Positions 56,766 to 64,000 of a stretch of 64,000 nt of DNA are shown here, in pieces; the first letter of the stretch is position 1, and the number at the start of each line of letters is the position of its first letter. The stretch is taken from assembly GCA_016291085.1 (NCBI GenBank), contig JAEEVW010000014.1:1-64000 (forward strand), read 5' to 3'. Source of the DNA: Prevotella sp. GTDB lineage: Bacteria > Bacteroidota > Bacteroidia > Bacteroidales > Bacteroidaceae. A program made the translations under genes and the position numbers. The notes below the pieces were generated by a model. It made no database searches. It was given only the letters and a program-made list of their open reading frames with translations, and had not been told where the DNA came from.

Positions 56766-57071
56766 ATGAGTCAGAAAATTCGTATCAAGCTGAAGAGCTA
56801 CGACCACAAACTCGTAGACAAGTCAGCAGAGAAGATTGTGAAGGCAGTAAAGGCTACTGGTGCTATCATTAGCGGTCCTATCCCCCTTCCCACCCACAAG
56901 CGTATTTACACCGTGAACCGTTCGACCTTCGTTAATAAGAAGGCTCGTGAGCAGTTCCAGCTGTCAGACTACAAGCGTCTGATCGACATCTACAGCTCAA
57001 CCGCTAAGACCGTTGACGCTCTGATGAAGCTCGAACTCCCCAGCGGTGTTGAGGTTGAGATCAAGGTCTAA
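56766..57071 (+). CDS. rpsJ: 30S ribosomal protein uS10
   Basis: The protein has 101 residues: [20 protein letters not shown] and [20 protein letters not shown]. In many Bacteroidales the rest of the S10 operon follows directly; here a terminator and purB follow. Confidence 0.98.
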   Translation: MSQKIRIKLKSYDHKLVDKSAEKIVKAVKATGAIISGPIPLPTHKRIYTVNRSTFVNKKAREQFQLSDYKRLIDIYSSTAKTVDALMKLELPSGVEVEIKV

Positions 57072-57101
57072 TACCCTTGTATCCCACTTCATACAAGATT
57101 G

Positions 57102-57136
57102 CAGCGCATCCGAAACATCGGGTGCGCTGTTGTTTT
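57102..57136 (+). terminator. Terminator after rpsJ
   Basis: CAGCGCATCCG (57102-57112) pairs with CGGGTGCGCTG (57119-57129), then TTGTTTT. Confidence 0.85.
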
Positions 57137-57189
57137 GGAGCCATTGTGTTTCAAGTGTTTGTTTTTTTTACATAGTTTATGACGAAATA

Positions 57190-57223
57190 TTTGCTTAGAA
57201 GCAAAAATCTTCGTATCTTTGCA
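57190..57223 (+). promoter_or_regulatory. Promoter of purB
   Basis: TTTGC (57190-57194), 19 bp, TATCTTTGCA (57214-57223). Confidence 0.7.
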
Positions 57224-57289
57224 ACCTATTTGAGAAAATATAGCTGTATTTAGAAAGCAAAGAACATTTTAAGGTAACAAGAGAAAGTC

Positions 57290-58639
57290 ATGGAATTAGA
57301 TGTGTTGACCGCCATCTCGCCTATTGATGGCCGTTACAGGAATAAGACTCAGGAACTGGCAGGGTATTTTTCGGAATATGCACTGATTCGCTATCGCGTC
57401 AGGGTAGAGATAGAATACTTTATCACATTGTGTGAGTTGCCCTTGCCCCAATTGGAGCACTTCGACCATAAGCTGTTTGAAGCACTACGCGACATCTATC
57501 GCAACTTCACCGAGCAGGATGCTCAGCGTGTAAAAGAGATAGAGCAGACCACCAATCACGATGTAAAAGCTGTGGAGTATTTCATCAAGGAAAAAATTAG
57601 TGTGCTCAGTGGTTTCGCCGCTGAGGCTACAGAATTCATCCACTTCGGTCTTACTTCGCAGGATATCAACAATACCAGTGTGCCCTTAAGCATCAAGGAG
57701 GCGTTGGAAGAGGTGTACTATCCCATGGTGGAAGAGTTGATTGAACAGTTGAACGACTATGCTGAACAGTGGAAGAACGTGCCAATGTTGGCCAAGACCC
57801 ACGGACAGCCTGCTTCTCCCACCCGTCTGGGCAAGGAAATCATGGTGTTCGTCTATCGTCTGGAAGAGCAGTTGCGCGGCCTAAAGGAAATTCCCATCAC
57901 CGCTAAGTTCGGTGGAGCTACGGGTAACTACAACGCACATTATGTAGCCTATCCCCAATATGACTGGCGTGAATTTGGCAATAGTTTCGTCAGCGAGAAG
58001 CTGGGTCTGGAGCGCGAGCAGTGGACCACCCAGATTTCGAACTACGACTGGCTGGGTGCTATCTTTGATGGCATGCGCCGCATCAACACCATCATCATTG
58101 ATTTGGACCGCGACTTCTGGATGTATATATCGATGGAGTATTTCAAGCAGAAGATCAAGGCTGGAGAGGTAGGCTCGAGTGCTATGCCCCACAAGGTGAA
58201 CCCCATCGACTTCGAGAATTCGGAGGGTAATATGGGTATGGCTAATGCCGTGCTGGGCTTTTTGGCACAGAAGTTGCCTGTCAGCCGTTTGCAGCGCGAC
58301 CTGACAGACTCCACCGTGCTTCGTAACGTGGGTGTTCCCATGGGACATGCCGTCATCGCCATCCAAAGCACGCTGAAGGGACTGCGCAAACTGATTCTCA
58401 ATGAGGATAAGTTGCAGGAAGACCTGGACAATACATGGGCTGTAGTGGCCGAGGCCATTCAGACCATCCTGCGTCGTGAGGCCTACCCGCATCCCTATGA
58501 GGCGCTGAAGGCTCTGACGCGTACCAATCAGAAGATGACAGAGCAGACCATCCACGAGTTTATCCAGCAGCTGGAGGTCAGCGCCGAGGTTAAAGAAGAA
58601 TTAATGGCTATTACGCCTATGAATTATACAGGTATTTAA
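57290..58639 (+). CDS. purB: Adenylosuccinate lyase
   Basis: The protein has 449 residues. The fumarase-superfamily signature GSSAMPHKVNPIDFENSEGN, TTNHDVKAVEYFI and KTHGQPASPT are present. It acts twice in purine synthesis, forming AICAR and AMP. It has its own promoter. Confidence 0.97.
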   Translation: MELDVLTAISPIDGRYRNKTQELAGYFSEYALIRYRVRVEIEYFITLCELPLPQLEHFDHKLFEALRDIYRNFTEQDAQRVKEIEQTTNHDVKAVEYFIKEKISVLSGFAAEATEFIHFGLTSQDINNTSVPLSIKEALEEVYYPMVEELIEQLNDYAEQWKNVPMLAKTHGQPASPTRLGKEIMVFVYRLEEQLRGLKEIPITAKFGGATGNYNAHYVAYPQYDWREFGNSFVSEKLGLEREQWTTQISNYDWLGAIFDGMRRINTIIIDLDRDFWMYISMEYFKQKIKAGEVGSSAMPHKVNPIDFENSEGNMGMANAVLGFLAQKLPVSRLQRDLTDSTVLRNVGVPMGHAVIAIQSTLKGLRKLILNEDKLQEDLDNTWAVVAEAIQTILRREAYPHPYEALKALTRTNQKMTEQTIHEFIQQLEVSAEVKEELMAITPMNYTGI

Positions 58640-58698
58640 TTATTAATCAACACAAGGAGGGCCGGGAGGCTCTCGACTAAAAACAAAGTAAAAGCATT

Positions 58699-60165
58699 AT
58701 GGAATTCGAAAACGAAAAGAAAATGGAAGAACAGACTGCCCAAGAGCAGCAGAACACGACAAGCCAGGAAGGCGAACAGCCACGCAGTGGTTATCAAGGT
58801 TATCGTCCGGGACGTTCACCGCGTCCGCGTATTCACCAACAGACACGCCCTTACAATCAGGGCTACAATCGTAGAGAAAGTCAAGACGAGGGAGGTTTCC
58901 GTCCTGAAGGCTTTGGCGCAGGTTTGCAGAGCAGCACTCCTCAGTCCAGGGAATATGGTCAGCCCCGTGGCGGCTATCGTCCTCGTACCAGTTATAATCA
59001 GGGAGAAGAAGGAGGTTACCAGCCCCGCCAGCAGGGTTATCGTCCCCGTCCACAATACGGCCAGCAAGAAGGCGGCTATCGTCCCCGTCCGCAGTATGGC
59101 CAGCAGGGTGAGGGAGAGCAAGGCGGCTATCAGCAGCGTGGTGGTTACCAGCAGCGTCAGGGTGGCTACCAGCCTCGTGGCGGTTATCAGTCACGTCCTC
59201 AGTATGGTCAGCCCGGCGAGGGAGAGCAAGGTGGCTACCAGCCCCGCGGCGGTTATCAGCCCCGTGGCGGTTATCAGCAACGTCCTCAGTATGGCCAGCC
59301 CCGTCAGGGCGGTTATCAGTCACGCCAGCAGGGCGGCTATGGTCCTCAGCGCGGTGGCTTTAAGAAGCAGCGTGGCGGCTATGATCCCAATGCGAAGTAT
59401 TCGATGAAGAAACGCATCGAGTACAAGGAGGAGAATTACGATCCCAATGAGCCTATCCGTCTGAACAAATTCCTGGCTAATGCCGGTGTGTGCAGTCGTC
59501 GTGAGGCCGATGAGTTTATCCAGGCAGGAGTGGTGACCGTTAATGGTGAGGTCGTTACTGAATTGGGAACCAAAGTACTTCGTACCGATCAGGTGATGTT
59601 CCACGATCAGCCCGTAACCCCCGAGAAGAAGGTTTACGTGCTGCTGAACAAGCCCAAGGACTATGTGACCACCAGCGATGATCCCCAACAGCGCAAGACG
59701 GTGATGGACCTTGTCAAGGGTGCCTGTCCTGAGCGCATCTATCCTGTAGGTCGTCTGGACCGCAATACCACAGGTGTGTTGCTGCTTACGAACGATGGTG
59801 ATCTGGCTTCGAAGCTGACTCATCCGAAGTTCCTGAAGAAGAAGATTTATCACGTACACTTGGATCACAATGTTACTGCACACGATATGCAGCAGATTGC
59901 CGAGGGTATTCAGTTGGAGGATGGTGAAATCAAGGCCGATGCTATCGAGTATGCCGACGAGAAGGATAAGAAGCAGGTAGGCATTGAAATCCACTCTGGT
60001 AAGAACCGCATCGTGCGTCGTATCTTCGAGAGCTTGGGTTATAAGGTCACTAAACTTGACCGCGTTCAGTTTGCAGGTCTGACCAAGAAGAATGTTCGTC
60101 GTGGTGACTGGCGCTATCTCACTGAGGAGGAGGTAGATCGTCTTCGTATGGGTGCTTACGAGTAA
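58699..60165 (+). CDS. RsuA/RluB-type pseudouridine synthase with a long RG/GGYQ-rich N-terminal tail
   Basis: The protein has 488 residues. Residues about 35-235 are low complexity, built of [16 protein letters not shown] and similar units, rich in Gly, Arg, Tyr and Gln. Then an S4 RNA-binding domain ([20 protein letters not shown]) and the catalytic domain with [19 protein letters not shown], the Asp being catalytic. The core modifies a uridine in 23S or 16S rRNA. The RGG-like tail should bind RNA and be disordered; such tails occur in Bacteroidetes relatives. Confidence 0.93.
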   Translation: MEFENEKKMEEQTAQEQQNTTSQEGEQPRSGYQGYRPGRSPRPRIHQQTRPYNQGYNRRESQDEGGFRPEGFGAGLQSSTPQSREYGQPRGGYRPRTSYNQGEEGGYQPRQQGYRPRPQYGQQEGGYRPRPQYGQQGEGEQGGYQQRGGYQQRQGGYQPRGGYQSRPQYGQPGEGEQGGYQPRGGYQPRGGYQQRPQYGQPRQGGYQSRQQGGYGPQRGGFKKQRGGYDPNAKYSMKKRIEYKEENYDPNEPIRLNKFLANAGVCSRREADEFIQAGVVTVNGEVVTELGTKVLRTDQVMFHDQPVTPEKKVYVLLNKPKDYVTTSDDPQQRKTVMDLVKGACPERIYPVGRLDRNTTGVLLLTNDGDLASKLTHPKFLKKKIYHVHLDHNVTAHDMQQIAEGIQLEDGEIKADAIEYADEKDKKQVGIEIHSGKNRIVRRIFESLGYKVTKLDRVQFAGLTKKNVRRGDWRYLTEEEVDRLRMGAYE

Positions 60166-60170
60166 TAATT

Positions 60171-60210
60171 CTAGGAAATCCTAGGAAGTCTTAGAACCTC
60201 CTAGACCTAG
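60171..60210. repeat. CTAG-rich tract before asnS
   Basis: Four CTAG tetramers in 40 bp (TCTAGG, CCTAGG, CCTAGA, CCTAGT). Confidence 0.65.
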
Positions 60211-60228
60211 TAAAAGAAAGAAAAAACA

Positions 60229-61680
60229 ATGAAAAGAACAAAGATAGTTGACGTACTGAAGAGTACGGATTTTGGAAAAGAAGTATGTGTGAAGGGCTGG
60301 GTACGCACGCACCGCAGTTCGAAGGCCGTTGACTTCATTGCACTGAATGACGGTTCGACCATCAAGAACGTGCAGGTGGTAGTAGACCCCGCGAAGTTCG
60401 ACGAGCAGTTACTGAAGGACATCACGACGGGTGCCTGCATCAATGCCGAGGGCGTACTGGTTGAGAGCCAGGGTGCCGGTCAGACCAGTGAGATTCAGGC
60501 TACCAAGCTGGAGGTTTACGGTCTCTGTGGCAATGACTATCCCATGCAGAAGAAGGGCCAGTCGTTCGAGGCTATGCGTAAGAATGCTCACATGCGTCTG
60601 CGTACCAATACTTTTGGTGCCGTGATGCGCATCCGCCATAACATGGCGATGGCTATCCACACGTATTTCCACGAGCACGGCTTCTTCTATTTCCACACGC
60701 CGCTGATTACAGCCAGCGACTGTGAGGGAGCAGGAAACATGTTCCAGGTAACCACCAAGAACCTGTACGACCTGAAGAAGGACGAGCAGGGCAAGATTAT
60801 CTACGATGATGACTTCTTTGGCGAGCAGACTTCGCTGACAGTATCAGGACAGCTCGAGGGTGAACTGGGTGCCACTGCTCTGGGTGCTATCTACACGTTT
60901 GGACCTACGTTCCGTGCTGAGAATTCGAACACCCCTCGCCACTTGGCCGAGTTCTGGATGGTGGAGCCTGAGGTGGCTTTCCTCGACCAGGAAGAGCTGA
61001 TGGACCTCGAGGAGGATTTCATCAAGTACTGCGTGCGCTGGGCACTCGACAACTGTAAGGACGACCTTGCCTTCCTCAATCAGATGATTGATAAGACGTT
61101 GATAGCCCGTCTGGAAGGTGTACTGAAGGAGACCTTTGTACGTCTGCCTTATACAGAAGGTATCAATATCCTGCAGGAGGCCATCAAGAACGGCAAGAAG
61201 TTCGAATTCCCCTGCAACTGGGGCGACGACCTGGCTTCTGAGCACGAGCGCTACCTCGTTGAGGAGCACTTCAAGAAGCCCGTCATCATGACCGACTATC
61301 CGCGTGCCTTCAAGTCATTCTATATGAAGCAGAATGAGCCTGCAGAAGAACCTGCAGGAACGGAGGCAAGCGTAGGTTACAAGGGCGCTGTGGCTCCTGG
61401 TCCTACGATGCAGGGTACCGATGTGCTGTTCCCGCAGATTGGCGAGATCATCGGTGGCTCTGTCCGTGAGGAGAGCTACGACAAGCTGATGGGTGAGATA
61501 GAGCGTCGTCAGATGGATAAGACCCACCTGTGGTGGTATATCGATACTCGCCGTTGGGGTTCATGCCCCCACGCCGGTTTCGGTCTCGGTTTCGAGCGTC
61601 TTATCCTGTTTGTCACTGGTATGCAGAACATCCGTGACGTCATTCCCTTCCCCCGTACTCCCAAGAGCGCTGAGTTCTAA
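60229..61680 (+). CDS. asnS: Asparaginyl-tRNA synthetase
   Basis: The protein has 483 residues. The OB-fold anticodon-binding domain is at the N-terminus ([20 protein letters not shown]); class II motifs 2 ([20 protein letters not shown]) and 3 ([15 protein letters not shown]) are present. An insert about 375-390 ([20 protein letters not shown]) looks expanded. Its last 120 bp overlap the convergent ABC ATPase gene. Confidence 0.97.
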   Translation: MKRTKIVDVLKSTDFGKEVCVKGWVRTHRSSKAVDFIALNDGSTIKNVQVVVDPAKFDEQLLKDITTGACINAEGVLVESQGAGQTSEIQATKLEVYGLCGNDYPMQKKGQSFEAMRKNAHMRLRTNTFGAVMRIRHNMAMAIHTYFHEHGFFYFHTPLITASDCEGAGNMFQVTTKNLYDLKKDEQGKIIYDDDFFGEQTSLTVSGQLEGELGATALGAIYTFGPTFRAENSNTPRHLAEFWMVEPEVAFLDQEELMDLEEDFIKYCVRWALDNCKDDLAFLNQMIDKTLIARLEGVLKETFVRLPYTEGINILQEAIKNGKKFEFPCNWGDDLASEHERYLVEEHFKKPVIMTDYPRAFKSFYMKQNEPAEEPAGTEASVGYKGAVAPGPTMQGTDVLFPQIGEIIGGSVREESYDKLMGEIERRQMDKTHLWWYIDTRRWGSCPHAGFGLGFERLILFVTGMQNIRDVIPFPRTPKSAEF

Positions 61681-62364
61681 GGTATCGTCGAGGGGGGAAC
61701 TCTCGACGGCGGGACTTTCCAACATGCCGTCGCGCATCTTGATGGTGCGGTCGGTGATACTTGCCAGACCTTCGTCATGGGTAACTATGACGAAGGTCTG
61801 TCCGTATTTCTCGCGCAGGTCGAAGAATAACTGATGCAGCTCTTCCTTATTCTTTGAGTCCAGCGAACCACTGGGTTCGTCGGCTAAGATGACAGCGGGA
61901 TTGTTAACCAAGGCACGGGCTACAGCGACACGCTGCTTCTCACCACCTGACAACTCATTGGGTTTATGGCTGGCACGGTCTGCCAGTCCCATAAACTGCA
62001 ACAGTTCCTCAGCCCGTTTGCGGGCAGCCTTCTGCGAAGTACCTGCTATGTAGGCAGGAATCATGATATTCTCCAGTGCTGTGAATTCAGGCAGCAACTG
62101 GTGGAACTGGAACACAAAGCCAATATGCTGGTTACGGAAGTCGGAAAGCTTCTTGGTAGACAACTTGCTGGTGTCGATACCGTCGACACACACAGAACCG
62201 CTGTCGGGACGGTCCAGTGTACCAATAATCTGCAGCAGCGTCGTCTTACCGGCTCCGCTTGGGCCTACAATACTGACGATTTCACCTTTATTAATGGTCA
62301 GGTCAATACCTTTCAATACTTCCAGTGAGCCAAAGCTCTTCTTGATGCCTTTGATTTCTATCAT
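61561..62364 (-). CDS. LolD/MacB-type ABC transporter ATP-binding protein with a C-terminal extension
   Basis: The protein has 267 residues. Walker [10 protein letters not shown], the Q-loop [10 protein letters not shown], signature [15 protein letters not shown], Walker [13 protein letters not shown] and H-loop VTHD are intact in residues 1-220, the usual length. The last about 45 residues ([20 protein letters not shown]...) are acidic, low-complexity and mostly encoded opposite the 3' end of asnS. LolD-type ATPases power lipoprotein release; without the permease beside it the substrate is uncertain. It follows the antiporter gene by 15 bp. Confidence 0.9.
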   Translation of the reverse strand: MIEIKGIKKSFGSLEVLKGIDLTINKGEIVSIVGPSGAGKTTLLQIIGTLDRPDSGSVCVDGIDTSKLSTKKLSDFRNQHIGFVFQFHQLLPEFTALENIMIPAYIAGTSQKAARKRAEELLQFMGLADRASHKPNELSGGEKQRVAVARALVNNPAVILADEPSGSLDSKNKEELHQLFFDLREKYGQTFVIVTHDEGLASITDRTIKMRDGMLESPAVESSPLDDTLELSALGSTGEGNDVTDVLHTSDKQDKTLETETETGVGA

Positions 62365-62379
62365 GACTCTAAATGTGTT

Positions 62380-64000
62380 TTAATGCGATTGGTTGGAACG
62401 ATGGAACAGATAACGGTTCATCCAGCGTGCAATCGTATTGTAGATACTGCTCTCCTCCTGATGCTGGGCAGCGGTGAATGTCATGCTTTCCTCCTTGGCA
62501 TTGCCATACTGGTCGGGGAAGAGTATCATGAGGTTCTTGCCGCTGTAATGCTGCATCAGTTCGTTAGGCAACCGTTCCAGTGCCGTCTTATACGAGATGG
62601 TACCTTTACGGGCAGTGATGACCACAAACATATGATCGTCGTTGATATTGGCTGCCAGCTTGGGCAACTCATTCCAATGCGCCATAAAGGTGTATTCAGC
62701 CCTTACGTTAGGATGGCGGTTGTTAATGTATTCGCGAATCAGTTCCAACGACTCCTCACGTCCATGGAACTGGATGCGGCAGTCCAGATTGCCTGCCATA
62801 CGTGCCAACCGTTCCAGCCAACGGTGGAAGCCCGGTTCGAACTCTGCCCGTGATGGTACTGCCACCTGTATCCGTCGCAGCGTGTTCAGAGGCTGTACGA
62901 AACGCGTCAGCACAATCTGACGGTTCAGACCATTATAGAGGCTCTGGATGAATTCTCCCCAAAACTTTGGATTGACGTCCGTGTGTACGTGCATACCCAT
63001 AATAATCTCCGAGGCACCGAATTCGCGGAAGGCATGCTTGATGCCGTTGGCAATATTCGTAGCCAGTCGCACCTGCGTCTGCATTTGTATGTCGCTGGCT
63101 GAGGCGCGCTGCTCCAACTGTTCCAGCAGTCGCAAACCCTGTTCGCGGTGCTTGCCCGATTTGGCATCGTCGTACACCACGTTCAGCGCCACCAGTCCGC
63201 GTTTCTGCTTCTGGTTGCTCATCATGATGGCCAGTTCCAGCAGCTGTGGGGCTATCTCTTGATATTTTACGCAGAGCATGATTTTCTCGTCGTCTTTCGA
63301 GCGCTGGCTATGTTCCGTGGGCTGTTGCCTGTTGGCCAGCGTAATCTGTTGGGCGGCATGTTCTGTCATCAAGGTTGAAATGATGCAGGTGATAAGTATC
63401 ATGATCACCACACCGTTCAGTATCTCGTCATTCACCAGATAGTGGCCGGGACTTACCTCCAGCCGCATGCCCACCATCACCATGGCAATGGCTCCTGCAG
63501 CATGGGCGCAGGTCAGGCCGAACATCATGTTTCCTGCTGATTTCGGCAGTCTGAACAAGATGCTCGACAGGTAGGCCGCCAATGCTTTTCCGAAGGTGCC
63601 GAAGAATACGATCAGTGCCACGATGAACAACATGTGTACCCCCTCGAAGAGCGTGCCAACATTGATGAGCATGCCCACACCAATCAGGAAGTAGGGGATG
63701 AAGATGGCGTTACCGATGAACTCAATGCGGTTCATGAGGGGTGACACATGGGGGATGTAGCGGTTCAGAATCAGTCCAGCCAGGAAAGCACCTACGATGC
63801 CTTCTACGCCGATGAATTCCGAGAGTGCTGCCGACAGGAACATGACGCTGAGCACGAAGATGAACTGCATAACGGCATCGGAATAGCGACGCAGGAAGTA
63901 GCGCGACAGCTTGGGAATGGCCCATGCCAGCAATACGCAGAAAGCAGTGAATTTCACCAGGAATCCCACCCAGAACAGGAATCCTACGTCCTCACCGTAC
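62380..64000 (-). CDS. Cation:proton antiporter (CPA2 type) with a cytoplasmic USP-like domain, N-terminus cut off
   Basis: The frame is open to the window edge, so the first part is missing. About 540 residues remain. Membrane segments include FIFVLSVMFLSAALSEFIGV, GIVGAFLAGLILNRYIPHVS and MMFGLTCAHAAGAIAMVMVG, the Na/H exchanger core. From about residue 230 of the visible part a universal-stress-like domain follows (IMLCVKYQEIAPQLLELAIM, ASEIIMGMHVHTD). It probably exchanges Na or K for protons. It is upstream of the ABC ATPase gene in one operon. Confidence 0.88.
   Translation of the reverse strand, partial: YGEDVGFLFWVGFLVKFTAFCVLLAWAIPKLSRYFLRRYSDAVMQFIFVLSVMFLSAALSEFIGVEGIVGAFLAGLILNRYIPHVSPLMNRIEFIGNAIFIPYFLIGVGMLINVGTLFEGVHMLFIVALIVFFGTFGKALAAYLSSILFRLPKSAGNMMFGLTCAHAAGAIAMVMVGMRLEVSPGHYLVNDEILNGVVIMILITCIISTLMTEHAAQQITLANRQQPTEHSQRSKDDEKIMLCVKYQEIAPQLLELAIMMSNQKQKRGLVALNVVYDDAKSGKHREQGLRLLEQLEQRASASDIQMQTQVRLATNIANGIKHAFREFGASEIIMGMHVHTDVNPKFWGEFIQSLYNGLNRQIVLTRFVQPLNTLRRIQVAVPSRAEFEPGFHRWLERLARMAGNLDCRIQFHGREESLELIREYINNRHPNVRAEYTFMAHWNELPKLAANINDDHMFVVITARKGTISYKTALERLPNELMQHYSGKNLMILFPDQYGNAKEESMTFTAAQHQEESSIYNTIARWMNRYLFHRSNQSH

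Noticed and set aside
58697..59323. 208-codon frame opposite the pseudouridine synthase tail, rich in His, Asp and Arg
   Set aside because: It is the antisense reading of the repetitive GGYQ/RPR codons; no independent start or promoter.

Overview
This window looks like chromosome from a member of the Bacteroidales, most likely a gut or rumen Prevotellaceae. The evidence is: Bacteroidetes -7 boxes (TAnnTTTG) in front of most transcripts, the gene order rpsU-xerC-hpf-tRNAs-tuf-tRNA(Trp)-secE-nusG-rplKAJL-rpoBC, a secreted GH43 enzyme, a BspA-like leucine-rich-repeat surface protein, FimB/Mfa2-like lipoproteins, and DUF3843, DUF3467 and PRiA4_ORF3 proteins. No rRNA is present. The species call is inference.

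Layout. 0-5 kb is an accessory region: a transposase tail, an MqsR-like toxin with a SocA/Panacea-type antitoxin, a RadC remnant, a RloA/RloB (AbiL-like) defence pair, and the out-of-frame tail of another defence gene. 5-14 kb is an unusual island: a Fic protein, a metallophosphoesterase, an Rnl2-type RNA ligase, a Thg1-like 3'-5' polymerase, and several small proteins I do not recognise. Four of its transcription starts share a non-canonical promoter-like motif, ATGTAACATTT-N10/11-CATACTATAAGGGTAG. A 68-bp non-autonomous element has inserted twice here with 5-bp target duplications. One copy splits the Fic promoter and the other breaks a small membrane-protein gene; a related copy lies upstream of a third gene. 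14-22.6 kb holds a nonsense-mutated polyvalent kinase-like gene, a zeta-type toxin pair, a PRiA4_ORF3 protein, two DUF3843 paralogues and, between them, a repeat-rich 0.9 kb with a probable CRISPR remnant.

22.6-29 kb is rich in DNA repair and oxidative-stress genes: Fe/Mn superoxide dismutase, TfoX-N protein, MGMT-type alkyltransferase, AlkZ-related protein, uracil-DNA glycosylase family protein, Nudix hydrolase, CDF transporter, a 558-residue protein that appears to fuse an AlkD DNA glycosylase to a sigma-70-like module, and a Bcp peroxiredoxin. Two FimB/Mfa2-like lipoproteins follow. 31-46 kb is the core translation/transcription cluster ending in rpoC. 46-53 kb has the BspA-like protein, a HipAB-type pair, a possible small RNA and GH43. 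53-57 kb is the str cluster (rpsL, rpsG, fusA, rpsJ), terminated after rpsJ. The window closes with purB, an RGG-tailed pseudouridine synthase, asnS, and a convergent antiporter/LolD-type operon whose ATPase tail overlaps asnS by 120 bp.

Most interesting items: the shared promoter of the RNA-repair-like island, the AlkD-sigma fusion inside a repair cluster, and the short element whose precise excision would restore both a promoter and a reading frame. Everything is read by eye; no alignment or search was run.
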